A stretch of DNA of 64,000 bases, taken from positions 62,001 to 126,000 of IMG/VR virus record IMGVR_UViG_3300035670_000033, one strand, 5' to 3'. Source of the stretch: a virus. Under the pieces are notes generated by a model. It ran no database searches. It saw only the letters and a program-made list of their open reading frames with translations, and was not told the origin of the DNA. This document shows positions 38,102-46,831 of this stretch, in pieces (position 1 is the first letter of the stretch; each line of letters opens with the position of its first letter). A program made the translations under genes and the position numbers.

Positions 38102-40201
38102 TTACATTGAGTCCATAATGTTGAGAAGCGCATCAAAGGCATCATCTTCAACATCACCGATTTCAACTTGTACACCCTCTTCCGTGACTTCTGATTTCAT
38201 CTGATAATAATCCAAAATCGGATCAAGAAGTTCTTTCACTTCATACAGGGAGTGCTCCGACGAGGAGATGAGAAGCATTTCTTTTTCATCACCCAACAGT
38301 GATTTTGCTTCAATATCCGAAGAAACGCCACCAGCATTAAGAACTTCTTTTAGAAGATTGAAAGCGTTTTGCAGTTTTGTCATATTGCGAGAATTAATGA
38401 CTCGTCCTGCCTTCACCTCAATGTCTTCGTCGGCATCTTTGCCCATAAGTTCCGAAATAGCCGCCATAAGCATGCCCATCATTTGCTTTGGGTCTTTGCC
38501 CCCGCCGCCACAACCACAGTCGTCATCGTCTCCGTCTCGGGAGTATGGCATCTCTACAACGCCACCATTATCATCGTCGCCTTCCATGACCCAATTGTCT
38601 TTATCAGCCATGTAGTTGATGAAATCTGGTTCAGCGTTCATGAATTCCTTAAGAGCCTCATACGCTTTTTCGTTGCCCTCGTCTTCGTTCTCAAACTCAA
38701 CATCTTCCATTTTCATGGTTTCTTCTGTTTCATCTGATTCAGCCAAACGACTAGCCATAGCCTCCATCATTTCATAACCCTTTTCCTCAGAGTCAAGGAA
38801 GTCAAATATTGACTTGATTTCTTCTTCAGTCATGGATTCAATAGACTTTCCGGGTTTGAGCACTCCGCCGAGACGGTTATTAAACTCACTGTCATCCCAA
38901 TTTCGTTTGCGTAGTTTTCCACGACAATTCTTCATGCCCGGATGATGGCATCCTTCGTTCGGCCAGAGACCCGTTGTTTCGTGATGCAACCAAGCACAGA
39001 TATTGCTCAACGGGTAAAGTTCTGGATGATTTGCAAGGATTACTCGGCATCGGCGGAATCCGCCCGGCTTGCGCATGATTGGGCGCCAGTAGCGAAGTAG
39101 TTTTTCAAGGTTCCCACGACGCGGACCGTATCCACGGGTTCGTGCGGTAACAATTTCCTGAGGGATTATTCCGCCAAGTGGGTCAGCCTTTTCAGGTGAC
39201 TTTGGCTTAACACCAGCAGGTACTTGTGGGTCTTCATCCATGCGGTAGCGGTCTTCATAACGGCGTTCACCATCAGACCCGCTAGGCGTATCGCCGTCTG
39301 CGTTGATATAGACGGTTTGTGGCTTAACCCTTGTTGGTTCGCCGAACATGAACTGTCCATCTTCAAAATGGTAGGAGACACGCATAGTGGTAATTCCACC
39401 CTGTTCGCCTCTGTGGTCAAAGATGACGCTGTTCGCATCTGATTCCCTTAACCGTACTGCTCCACCAAACTTCTTCGCTAAAGCAAGCGGAAGGTTCTCT
39501 TTGCGTCCCTTTGCTGGCATTGGAGCATCAACCGCATCATCATCTTCTTCTTCACGAGGCTTCTGCCTGTTCATGCTGTTAGCGAGAATACGCATAAGCA
39601 AAGAACGACCTTGTTCTGTTAACTTGCCATCACCATCGCGCATTTGACCTTTGATTTCAGAATCATCTGTTTGATTTTCAACCGACTTTATTGAAATCGT
39701 GCCAGTCAGTTGGTTTGCGCCATGAAGCACAGGGCTTGCTTCATAGAGTTCAACTTTTTTCAAAACATTTGCTTGACGCTGTGGGTCAAAGTCCGCATCT
39801 AGAGTCTTGTAGCCAATTGACCATTCTTGTTCTTCGCCAAAGAAAGCAACATCAGCGAAAGCCTGTCGTCCTCGTTCGGACTTCAGGTTGAACTGAACTT
39901 TCGCGTACAGACCGCCGATACCAGCGGCGCGCATTTTGATAGGAAGTCGTGGGTCAGAAGGTGGAACTTCATACATTTCAAGGACTTTGCCGATTGGCTC
40001 ATTCCAGTTGTGTCCCCATACAACACGGGGTTTGCGCCTTTTCAGGCTTTCCGTGAACGCGCCGGGGACGATGATGTCGCCTACAGAGTCCTTGTTGCCA
40101 ATTCCCGCGACGAAACATTCAACAACGCCGAGTGCCTCGTCAATATTGAATTGACCCTGAAGGGCTTTATATTGCTGTGTTTCTGATAATGCTGTTGGCA
40201 T
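38102..40201 (-). CDS. Prohead protease (HK97/S78 family) with long C-terminal extension
   Basis: From ATG 40201 (GGAG upstream) the protein is 699 residues, about three times the usual protease length. Residues 1-165 are the protease: EALGVVECFVAG, the loop with His64 in VVWGHNW, and Ser128 in EWSIGY, the catalytic His and Ser of the family. It matures the prohead by cutting scaffold, capsid delta domain and possibly cargo proteins. The extension includes EQGRSLLMRILANSMN, then GGFRRCRVILANHPELYP with CAWLHHETTGLWPNEGCHH, a Cys/His-rich block that may bind zinc, and an acidic tail with DCGCGGGG. The extension could be a fused scaffold. It lies 92 nt after the portal gene. Confidence 0.88.
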   Translation of the reverse strand: MPTALSETQQYKALQGQFNIDEALGVVECFVAGIGNKDSVGDIIVPGAFTESLKRRKPRVVWGHNWNEPIGKVLEMYEVPPSDPRLPIKMRAAGIGGLYAKVQFNLKSERGRQAFADVAFFGEEQEWSIGYKTLDADFDPQRQANVLKKVELYEASPVLHGANQLTGTISIKSVENQTDDSEIKGQMRDGDGKLTEQGRSLLMRILANSMNRQKPREEEDDDAVDAPMPAKGRKENLPLALAKKFGGAVRLRESDANSVIFDHRGEQGGITTMRVSYHFEDGQFMFGEPTRVKPQTVYINADGDTPSGSDGERRYEDRYRMDEDPQVPAGVKPKSPEKADPLGGIIPQEIVTARTRGYGPRRGNLEKLLRYWRPIMRKPGGFRRCRVILANHPELYPLSNICAWLHHETTGLWPNEGCHHPGMKNCRGKLRKRNWDDSEFNNRLGGVLKPGKSIESMTEEEIKSIFDFLDSEEKGYEMMEAMASRLAESDETEETMKMEDVEFENEDEGNEKAYEALKEFMNAEPDFINYMADKDNWVMEGDDDNGGVVEMPYSRDGDDDDCGCGGGGKDPKQMMGMLMAAISELMGKDADEDIEVKAGRVINSRNMTKLQNAFNLLKEVLNAGGVSSDIEAKSLLGDEKEMLLISSSEHSLYEVKELLDPILDYYQMKSEVTEEGVQVEIGDVEDDAFDALLNIMDSM

Positions 40202-40293
40202 GACGCTCCATATATGTTGGTTTATAAACAATAAACCATTTGAAGCGTCAAAAAAGGAACACTTTCAGTATAACTAGGTTATTTTACTGAAAA

Positions 40294-42504
40294 CTACTCT
40301 TTGTCAAACCCGAAACGAAGACGACAACGACAATTAAATGTAAGCGCAGGTGGCGCTATCGGATCACCCGGAAATCGCAACATCATTCCGTCAACAACAA
40401 AACCATCACCAAATTTAACGGTTTTGCCTTCAAGGAACTTGTGAGCGTTGCGAACACGGGAATCTTTTCTAGTCAGCCAAGTCTTAGTGAAACCACCCTG
40501 ACTGTCTTTACCCGCTAAATAAACACCGCCGTTGTACGAAGCCTGAGCCTCATGTTCAGCAATGTCCCTTTTCCTCTTGGAAATAAGTTTCAAAAATATC
40601 GCTATCAAAGCCAACCTCAAAAGAGTGGATCGTTCCTCTTGGTCTGCTTCCATCATGGCAACAGCGATCGCCGCGGCTATCTCTTCTGCTGTCCCCGTGT
40701 TGGCTTGTTGCATCCGCTCTATTTGCTGTTGCGCAAGTTTTTCAACTTCCTGTGGTTCAAGCGCGACTTGCTCACTGGTTCGCGACGCCACATATTCCTT
40801 GGCGTCAACATAAATCGCGGAGATAATTGGCTCCAGGTCATCTTCTAATTGCTTGTTCCAAATCTCGGGATCAAAAACCATGTCAACAGTAAGCGCTCCG
40901 CTAGCCAGTGCTTTCACGCCACGCTTACCAAACGCTTTTTCCATGACCACTCGTTGCTGTCTTTCAAATAGTCGCTCTAAAGCGCGATCAAGTATTTCCG
41001 TCCACCTGTCAGTATCTGTGTCGGCTTTGGTTTCAATTTCCTCAACGAACTTAAGTTGCATCTCATGTTGAATTTTTTCAAACTCTGAGAGTTGTTGATC
41101 AGGCGTGAGAGCCGCTGTTTCTGTTGGTGCTTCCGCTGGCATATCTGGCGCTGGCACTGGTGCAGGTGGAGCGGGTGGCGGTATAGCCATTGCACCATCT
41201 TGAGGTGGAAGACCGCCGGGTACTGCATTCGGATCAACACCAGCCATATCAACAGGCTGTTGTTCTTCAGGTTTGAACGGCTTCTCCGTGTTCGCGATAG
41301 GCGTGAGGTTCGGGTTAGAGAGAAGCGAATCCGCAAGTTCTGATTCAACTTTTTTTCTTCCTGTTGCCGTACGGTACTCGTTCAACGAAATGAGACCCTG
41401 TTGAAATTCGTCCATTACATATCGTTCGCGTTCTTGTTTAGCAAGAATCAAAATAGGAATGTCGTCGGTATCAAAGTCAACATAATATTTATCGTCAAGT
41501 TCATCAAGCGCACGAGCAATCGTGTGCAGGTGAGGAGCCATTGTCTCCATCCAAAAAACACGCAGTTCTTCTGACGCATTTGAGAAAGTTCTTCCAGCGG
41601 CGTTACCGATTACTGACTCTGGCACTCCGAACGCGGCAAAGATTTCGTTCTTCTGTATTTCTCTCATTTGCGAGTAGGCGGCATCTCGCGGTGATGCGGA
41701 GGTGTCTACATAGTCAACTCCTGCTTCAGATGCAATAACTGTTGTAGAACCAGTCTTGGAAAGGTTGCCCCTGAAACGGTTTTTCAATTCTTGTTTATCG
41801 TCGTCTTCCATGTCGCCACGAACAACTAGCAAACCGCCGGGTCGTCCATCGTTCAACAAGTAGTTCCTGTTATACAGTTTTGACAGAGTTTCTAATTCAA
41901 TTGCTATACCAGCAGATTCCATTGGTGTCATGGAAAGGTATGGATCTAATGGGTGGGGTCGGCGAATCCAACAAACATCTTCTGGCTTAAGAACAAACTT
42001 TGTTCCGTTGCGCATATCAACTTCAAAACCTGCAACAAATCTTTTAGGGTCAGGGATCGGTGCAGTGAATTGAGGCGGAAGAAGTTGCAGAGCAATAATT
42101 TTCCCGTCTCGCGAGCGAACCTTCTCAATGAATACGCCTCTTGTGCTCATCAAAAGTTGAGCGGAAATTCTGTAGCGGAAAGCGAATGAGTTTTCACCTT
42201 CATTGGACTTGGAGTTAAAAATCTCTAGTAGTGACTCGTTGCTCTTTGTTTTTTCTCCACGCTGATCATTGCCTTTTCGCAAGATGACAGGAAGTCGCGC
42301 TTGGTTTCCTGCGATTGCATCTATGCATCGGAAAACCCATGTAACTTTTTGCATGCCGTCGCGATATGCGCGTTCAATGTCCCAACCGTCTTTGTACGGT
42401 TTGCCTTGGCGTGAAACATCAAATGCAACTGGTGCGCCGGGGTTTGACATTGCCTTTTCAGCAAAGTTCCTGAGATCCTTATTGTTATTGCTGTTCCAAG
42501 CCAT
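40294..42504 (-). CDS. Portal protein fused to a MuF-like head morphogenesis domain
   Basis: A 736-residue protein. Residues 1-400 are an HK97-type portal: AYRDGMQKVTWVFRCIDAIAG, DVCWIRRPHPLDPYLSMTP, a LYNRNYLLNDGRPGGLLV helix and FGVPESVIGNAAGRTFSNA. A Pro/Ala-rich linker follows at 410-480. The C-terminal 250 residues are MuF-like: KTWLTRKDSRVRNAHKFLEG, then NCRCRLRF at the end. The portal forms the dodecamer at the packaging vertex. MuF domains sit inside the head and in other phages are often joined to effector or toxin domains. The start overlaps a small membrane protein gene by 1 nt. Confidence 0.92.
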   Translation of the reverse strand: MAWNSNNNKDLRNFAEKAMSNPGAPVAFDVSRQGKPYKDGWDIERAYRDGMQKVTWVFRCIDAIAGNQARLPVILRKGNDQRGEKTKSNESLLEIFNSKSNEGENSFAFRYRISAQLLMSTRGVFIEKVRSRDGKIIALQLLPPQFTAPIPDPKRFVAGFEVDMRNGTKFVLKPEDVCWIRRPHPLDPYLSMTPMESAGIAIELETLSKLYNRNYLLNDGRPGGLLVVRGDMEDDDKQELKNRFRGNLSKTGSTTVIASEAGVDYVDTSASPRDAAYSQMREIQKNEIFAAFGVPESVIGNAAGRTFSNASEELRVFWMETMAPHLHTIARALDELDDKYYVDFDTDDIPILILAKQERERYVMDEFQQGLISLNEYRTATGRKKVESELADSLLSNPNLTPIANTEKPFKPEEQQPVDMAGVDPNAVPGGLPPQDGAMAIPPPAPPAPVPAPDMPAEAPTETAALTPDQQLSEFEKIQHEMQLKFVEEIETKADTDTDRWTEILDRALERLFERQQRVVMEKAFGKRGVKALASGALTVDMVFDPEIWNKQLEDDLEPIISAIYVDAKEYVASRTSEQVALEPQEVEKLAQQQIERMQQANTGTAEEIAAAIAVAMMEADQEERSTLLRLALIAIFLKLISKRKRDIAEHEAQASYNGGVYLAGKDSQGGFTKTWLTRKDSRVRNAHKFLEGKTVKFGDGFVVDGMMLRFPGDPIAPPALTFNCRCRLRFGFDKE

Positions 42505-42680
42505 TATTCAGATCCCAACAGATACCCATAGATTCCGCAAGCAACTCCACCAGTGATAAATCCCGCAGGGAGAAATATGAGACCAGTACCTAAAGAAACA
42601 CCTACGACGAATAGAAACATCAGACAGTTTGCTAGGTTGCGGCGTGTAGCGAATAACTTTAGTTTGCGATAAATATCCAT
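42504..42680 (-). CDS. Small two-helix membrane protein upstream of portal
   Basis: A 58-residue frame from ATG 42680, with AAGGTGA upstream. After a basic N-terminus (MDIYRKLKLFATRRNLANC) there are two hydrophobic stretches, LMFLFVVGVSLGTGLIFL and FITGGVACGIYGYLLG, which form a hairpin of membrane helices. The TAATG overlap with the portal start shows it belongs to the operon. It could be a membrane anchor for prohead assembly or a small holin; nothing in the sequence decides. Confidence 0.6.
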   Translation of the reverse strand: MDIYRKLKLFATRRNLANCLMFLFVVGVSLGTGLIFLPAGFITGGVACGIYGYLLGSE

Positions 42681-42754
42681 TTAGACCGTCACCTTAGCAA
42701 ATGAAAGACCTATTTAATACTACATTATGTATCTATCCACATTTACGAGGACAC

Positions 42755-44062
42755 ATGACCGCTGACTGGAATAAAGTTTACGAGTATCTACAACCGAAGG
42801 AACCTTTGTATTGTCCTGAAGGGGCATCGTTAACTCAGAAAGTATTTTTGCGGAGTTATTCACTTGAAGGTCTTTTTGGTGGAGCGGCTGGTGGGGGCAA
42901 AAGCAGCGCCTTGCTTATGGCGGCTTTGCAATATGTGGATGTCCCAAATTACTCTGCAATTCTCTTTCGTCGTACTTACGCCGACTTGGCTTTGCCGGGT
43001 GCTTTGATGGATCGTTTCCGAAATTGGGTTATGTCCTATGAGGATGTTCATTGGAACGCGAATAGTTATGTGGCTACTTTCCCTTCTGGTGCTCGTGTTT
43101 CATTCGGTTATCTGAATAATACGAACGATTATCTGCGATATAAGGGTTCGGAGTTTCAGTTCATAGGTATGGATGAGGTCACCGAAATTCGCGAAAGTGA
43201 CTACAGGTATATGTTCTCCCGTTTGCGTCGTCCTGCTTCTGGTCCGCTTTCCAAGGTTCCACTGCGGATGCGTTCGGCTTCAAACCCTGCCCCTAATTGG
43301 GTTCGCCAACGCTTTATTGTGGAAGGCAAAAATGAACAGAGATTTTTTGTACCCTCATTTTTAACTGATAACCCAGGAATTGACGCCGAGTCCTACCGTC
43401 AAGCATTGTCCGTTCTTGACCCTGTTGAGCGAAAAAGGCTTGAGTTTGGCGACTGGTGGGCTACAACTCTTGGAACATTGTTTGACAGAACTGATTTCCC
43501 CATTATTGACGGTTCAGATGTCCCCGAAATCACTAGTAGCGCCCGCGCCGTACGATATTGGGACTTGGCGGCTACCGAGCCCCATTCAGGGAATACTGAC
43601 CCTGACTGGACGGTGGGTACTCTCATGTTGTTTGACCAAGGAATTGCTTATGTTATGGATGTCCGCAAAATTAGGGCTAAATCAGACAAGGTGGAGTCCT
43701 TCATCTCTCAAACAGCCCAAGAAGACGGCAAAGCGGTGGCAATCAGAATGGAGCAGGAACCCGGATCTTCAGGAAAAGCCCTAATTGATCAATATGCACG
43801 GTATGTCGTTCCGGGCTGGGACTTGCAGGGCATCAGGTCGTCGGGGGATAAAGAAACGAGGGCGAGACCGTTCGCCGCGGCTGTAGCAAACGGAAATGTT
43901 CGCTTGGTGCGAGGCAAGTGGATAACTGATTGGCTTGACGAAATTTCTTCGTTTCCTGAGGCTTGCAACCATGATGACCAAGTTGACTCTGCGGTTGGAG
44001 CATTTACTTTTTTAACTGGATTGGGGTTGCCACAGAGGAAAAGAGCCACTATCATCGTGTGA
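42755..44062 (+). CDS. terL: Terminase large subunit
   Basis: From ATG 42755 (GAGGAC site) the protein is 435 residues; an upstream ATG at 42701 is open but has no site. The ATPase has Walker A GGAAGGGKS (residues 42-50), Walker B FIGMDE with Asp140-Glu141, and the coupling motif RSASNPAP. The C-terminal RNase H-like nuclease has the acidic residues in VRYWDLAATEP, DPDWTVG and HDDQVDSAVGAF. It cuts concatemers and drives DNA into the prohead. It is divergent from the portal operon and begins the plus-strand late region. Confidence 0.93.
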   Translation: MTADWNKVYEYLQPKEPLYCPEGASLTQKVFLRSYSLEGLFGGAAGGGKSSALLMAALQYVDVPNYSAILFRRTYADLALPGALMDRFRNWVMSYEDVHWNANSYVATFPSGARVSFGYLNNTNDYLRYKGSEFQFIGMDEVTEIRESDYRYMFSRLRRPASGPLSKVPLRMRSASNPAPNWVRQRFIVEGKNEQRFFVPSFLTDNPGIDAESYRQALSVLDPVERKRLEFGDWWATTLGTLFDRTDFPIIDGSDVPEITSSARAVRYWDLAATEPHSGNTDPDWTVGTLMLFDQGIAYVMDVRKIRAKSDKVESFISQTAQEDGKAVAIRMEQEPGSSGKALIDQYARYVVPGWDLQGIRSSGDKETRARPFAAAVANGNVRLVRGKWITDWLDEISSFPEACNHDDQVDSAVGAFTFLTGLGLPQRKRATIIV

Positions 44063-44101
44063 GATAAACCTATACCACTATTGCCCGAAAGGAATAGAAA
44101 T

Positions 44102-44353
44102 ATGAAAAAGACCCTAAAACCACCAACAAAAACACAGTTACGAACTGCCACCAATCAAAGCAAGACAGTTATTTCTGAGTGGGTTAGGAACTCTCGCACG
44201 ACACTTGAACTCAGTCAAGAAGGTTTGGCTGAAATCGCAGGCGTTGATCGCAAGACAATTAACCGAATTGAAAACGGACACTTCTCGCCAAGCATTGATA
44301 CTTTGGTAAGAATTTCTGTATCTCTCAACTCAAAAATCCCTGCACTCGTATGA
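44102..44353 (+). CDS. XRE/Cro-type transcriptional regulator
   Basis: From ATG 44102 (GAAAGGAA site) the protein is 83 residues. Residues 30-80 are a Cro/C1-type helix-turn-helix: RTTLELSQEGLAEIAGVDRK, then TINRIENGHFSPSIDTLVRI. The N-terminal 25 residues are Lys/Thr/Gln-rich. It overlaps the next gene by 4 nt and leads the recombination gene set, so it may control that unit. Confidence 0.82.
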   Translation: MKKTLKPPTKTQLRTATNQSKTVISEWVRNSRTTLELSQEGLAEIAGVDRKTINRIENGHFSPSIDTLVRISVSLNSKIPALV

Positions 44354-44856
44354 GCAATTGGGATAATGAAAATCTAGCACCATTTGTTGAGATCCGAAAA
44401 GCCCTTATGGCTATCGGTGACAAGGCTTTGGACAACCTAGATCAGGATGATGAACAACTTTGGTTTGACACACTCGTCTTGCTTCACTCTGTCAAGAGCG
44501 ATATTGCGAATATTTTCACGCAGTACTCAAATTTGATTGCTACCAAACTTGAAAAAGATGAGGCAACAGCATCAAATGGTCAAAAGATTGAGAAAAAATC
44601 AGCGTTTGACCGCAAGGGTTGGAAGCATGAAGACCTCGCTTCAGAGGTTCTGCGCAGACTAAATGACCTGTCTGTTGACATGGACACAGGCGAAGTTGTG
44701 ATGTCTTCTAGCGAGATTGCGATGAAACTTCTTGACTATGTACAACCATCGTATTGGCGCATAAAAGAATTGTCCAAACTTGGAATCAACGCAGATCAAT
44801 ACTGTGAAGTCGGAGAACTAAAAACAAGCATTATCGTACGAAAGGAACAATCATGA
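44350..44856 (+). CDS. Hypothetical protein in the recombination operon
   Basis: A 168-residue, largely helical protein. The middle, KIEKKSAFDRKGWKHEDLAS, is basic and may contact DNA. The C-terminal part (SSEIAMKLLDYVQPSYWRIK) is followed by a short beta segment. Overlaps of 4 nt with both neighbours show tight coupling to the XRE regulator and the Rad52-like gene. Proteins of this type accompany recombination genes in actinophages but have no known activity to my knowledge. Confidence 0.65.
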   Translation: MSNWDNENLAPFVEIRKALMAIGDKALDNLDQDDEQLWFDTLVLLHSVKSDIANIFTQYSNLIATKLEKDEATASNGQKIEKKSAFDRKGWKHEDLASEVLRRLNDLSVDMDTGEVVMSSSEIAMKLLDYVQPSYWRIKELSKLGINADQYCEVGELKTSIIVRKEQS

Positions 44857-45548
44857 GTAACATTTATTCACAGTTAACGGAATACTTTCCACCAGAGATG
44901 GAGAAGCGTCTCAACAAGGGTGGCGCGAACTTGGTGTACATCCCAATCAGCGAAGTGATCAACCGAATGAACAAGGTTCTCGGTGTAGAAAATTGGTCAT
45001 TCACTGTGAAGAACTGGCAACAACTTGGAACTTCCATCGTTGCACATGTTTCTGTTGTAGCCACGATTGATGGCAATGTGGTCACTCGTGAAGGTGTGGG
45101 TGGGCAGAAAATCAAGATGTCCAAAAACGGTGATCCTGTTGACATTGGCGACGAGGTTAAGGGTGCGGTTTCTGATGCCCTGAAAAAGGCTGTACAGACT
45201 CTCGGCATCGGTCTTTACCTTGCTCGCTCTGAAGAAGCAATTGAAATAGAGCACGCAATTGATGCCACCGCTATTACACCATTGGCACCTGTGGTTTCAC
45301 CAAAGTACACACAGTTCAAGTCGTTGCTTGAGTCAAAAGAAGAGAATAAAGCAAAGATTAAGACTTTTTGGTCTAACTATGGTGGCGGTCGTCCAGTACC
45401 AAAGCCTTCAGAGTTCACTGAAGAAGAACTTGATGCGCTCATCACCGAATTGATTTCGTATCAGTTTGAGGGGTCTGTGGTCGTAGAGGCAACAGCGCCT
45501 AAAAAGACTAAATCTCCCGAGATGCCACCTCGCAGAGATATTGACTGA
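44853..45548 (+). CDS. Rad52-like single-strand annealing protein
   Basis: A 231-residue protein. Residues 1-130 match the Rad52/Erf-type annealing fold: LVYIPISEVINRMNKVLG, ENWSFTVKNWQQLG, VSVVATIDGNVVTREGVGG and GDEVKGAVSDALKKAVQTLG, then IGLYL. These proteins form rings that bind and anneal single-stranded DNA. The C-terminal 80 residues are charged and probably flexible, as usual in the family. The next gene is a RecB/Cas4-like nuclease, giving an annealase-exonuclease pair like the lambda Red or RecET systems. Confidence 0.85.
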   Translation: MSNIYSQLTEYFPPEMEKRLNKGGANLVYIPISEVINRMNKVLGVENWSFTVKNWQQLGTSIVAHVSVVATIDGNVVTREGVGGQKIKMSKNGDPVDIGDEVKGAVSDALKKAVQTLGIGLYLARSEEAIEIEHAIDATAITPLAPVVSPKYTQFKSLLESKEENKAKIKTFWSNYGGGRPVPKPSEFTEEELDALITELISYQFEGSVVVEATAPKKTKSPEMPPRRDID

Positions 45549-46314
45549 TGTGCTCAACGCCCCTGAATATCTTTCGCCGAGTTCTATAGCCACATTTCAT
45601 CAGTGCCCGTTCAAGTACAAACTTTCTCGGATTGATGGACTAAAAGAACCGCCAACAGAACACACACTGTTGGGCAACTATGTCCATTCCATTTTGGAAG
45701 AGTTCTATCGTCTTGAAGCATCTGAACGAACAGTTTTGGGTGCTAGGACATTATTTCGTGCCATTTGGGATGATTACGCAGAAGCGGTGATAGGCATATA
45801 CCGAGGCGACAAGGTTCATGTTGATCAATTTAGGCTCAGGGCTCGCTACTGCGTAGAGAACTTGTTGAAAATGGAACCATCTGATGCAATTGAGTTTGAT
45901 GGCATTGAAACCGAATTGAATCATGCTGTTCTTGGCGTTCAAATCAAAGGATTCATTGACCGTTGGGCTATCAAAGATGGGAAATTAAACATCGGCGATT
46001 ACAAAACAGGAAAAGTCCCACAATTACGGTTTCGCGATGACAAGTTTGATCAACTTTTAATTTATGCGATTATCTTGTCTGAACTTGAAGACAAAGAGAT
46101 CGGCACATTGGAGTTGCTCTACATTAAAGACGGAGTTAGGCTTACCAAAGAACCGACAGAAGAAGATGTAAATAGAATTAAGTCAATGTTAGTAGAAACA
46201 AGAAATTCCATAGATGAACGATGCCAGACTGGTGTTTTTGAAACAAAAGTTGGGGTGTTGTGCGGATGGTGCCATTTTAAACCTATATGTCCTGCATGGA
46301 GCAAAAACAAATGA
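45541..46314 (+). CDS. RecB/Cas4-type PD-(D/E)XK exonuclease
   Basis: A 257-residue protein from TTG 45541, overlapping the Rad52-like gene by 8 nt (GTG 45550 is the alternative). The N-terminus, SPSSIATFHQCPFKYKLS, has the first Cys of an iron-sulfur cluster. The nuclease core is GFIDRW with Asp, then IGDYKTG with Asp-x-Lys. The C-terminus has CGWCHFKPICPAW, which supplies the remaining three Cys. This is the layout of Cas4/AddB-like nucleases that resect DNA ends. It should provide single strands for the annealing protein encoded just upstream. Confidence 0.88.
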   Translation: MTDVLNAPEYLSPSSIATFHQCPFKYKLSRIDGLKEPPTEHTLLGNYVHSILEEFYRLEASERTVLGARTLFRAIWDDYAEAVIGIYRGDKVHVDQFRLRARYCVENLLKMEPSDAIEFDGIETELNHAVLGVQIKGFIDRWAIKDGKLNIGDYKTGKVPQLRFRDDKFDQLLIYAIILSELEDKEIGTLELLYIKDGVRLTKEPTEEDVNRIKSMLVETRNSIDERCQTGVFETKVGVLCGWCHFKPICPAWSKNK

Positions 46315-46820
46315 ACGATGAAGCATTCTCGCGACTTGTCGCCGAAGAAGTTAAAAACAAAGCATCTGATGCGCAGAAGAAGTACTTGGCGCTACCCGAA
46401 AATTTGGAAAGATGGAAACGGGCGTTGCAATATCTTGCCTCAAACTTGGAAGAGCAGATTGTTGAAATTGACCGTCAAGAAAAAACTCGTTTAACTCAAT
46501 ACGAGGGATTGGGCGCAGAGGGAGATCTTTTGATCGCGGAGGCTTCCGCTAATTCTGCTATTCGTAGATCAAAGATTGATCGCTTCAGGTTCTTCGTTAC
46601 GGCAAAACTTGATGAAGTTACAAGAATTTCTGCATCGTCTTCTGATGAGAATTTATCCGATGATTTTTATCGCAGGGCTATCAAAAAGTGGTGGTCTTTG
46701 ATGGAAGATTTTGAGATGGAACCAACACGAATTGACTATGCGCTTCACGCATCTTTGGATGGCAAATGGGAATTTGATGATTTGAGCCTAGAAAATAATT
46801 TTGACGACTTTGAAGACTAG
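46311..46820 (+). CDS. Hypothetical acidic helical protein
   Basis: A 169-residue protein from ATG 46311, sharing an ATGA junction with the nuclease gene. It predicts as long helices (AFSRLVAEEVKNKASDAQKK and LEEQIVEIDRQEKTRLTQYE) and ends in an acidic tail (ENNFDDFED). No family is recognised. It probably belongs to the same DNA-processing unit. Confidence 0.65.
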   Translation: MNDEAFSRLVAEEVKNKASDAQKKYLALPENLERWKRALQYLASNLEEQIVEIDRQEKTRLTQYEGLGAEGDLLIAEASANSAIRRSKIDRFRFFVTAKLDEVTRISASSSDENLSDDFYRRAIKKWWSLMEDFEMEPTRIDYALHASLDGKWEFDDLSLENNFDDFED

Positions 46821-46831
46821 GAGATAATCCT

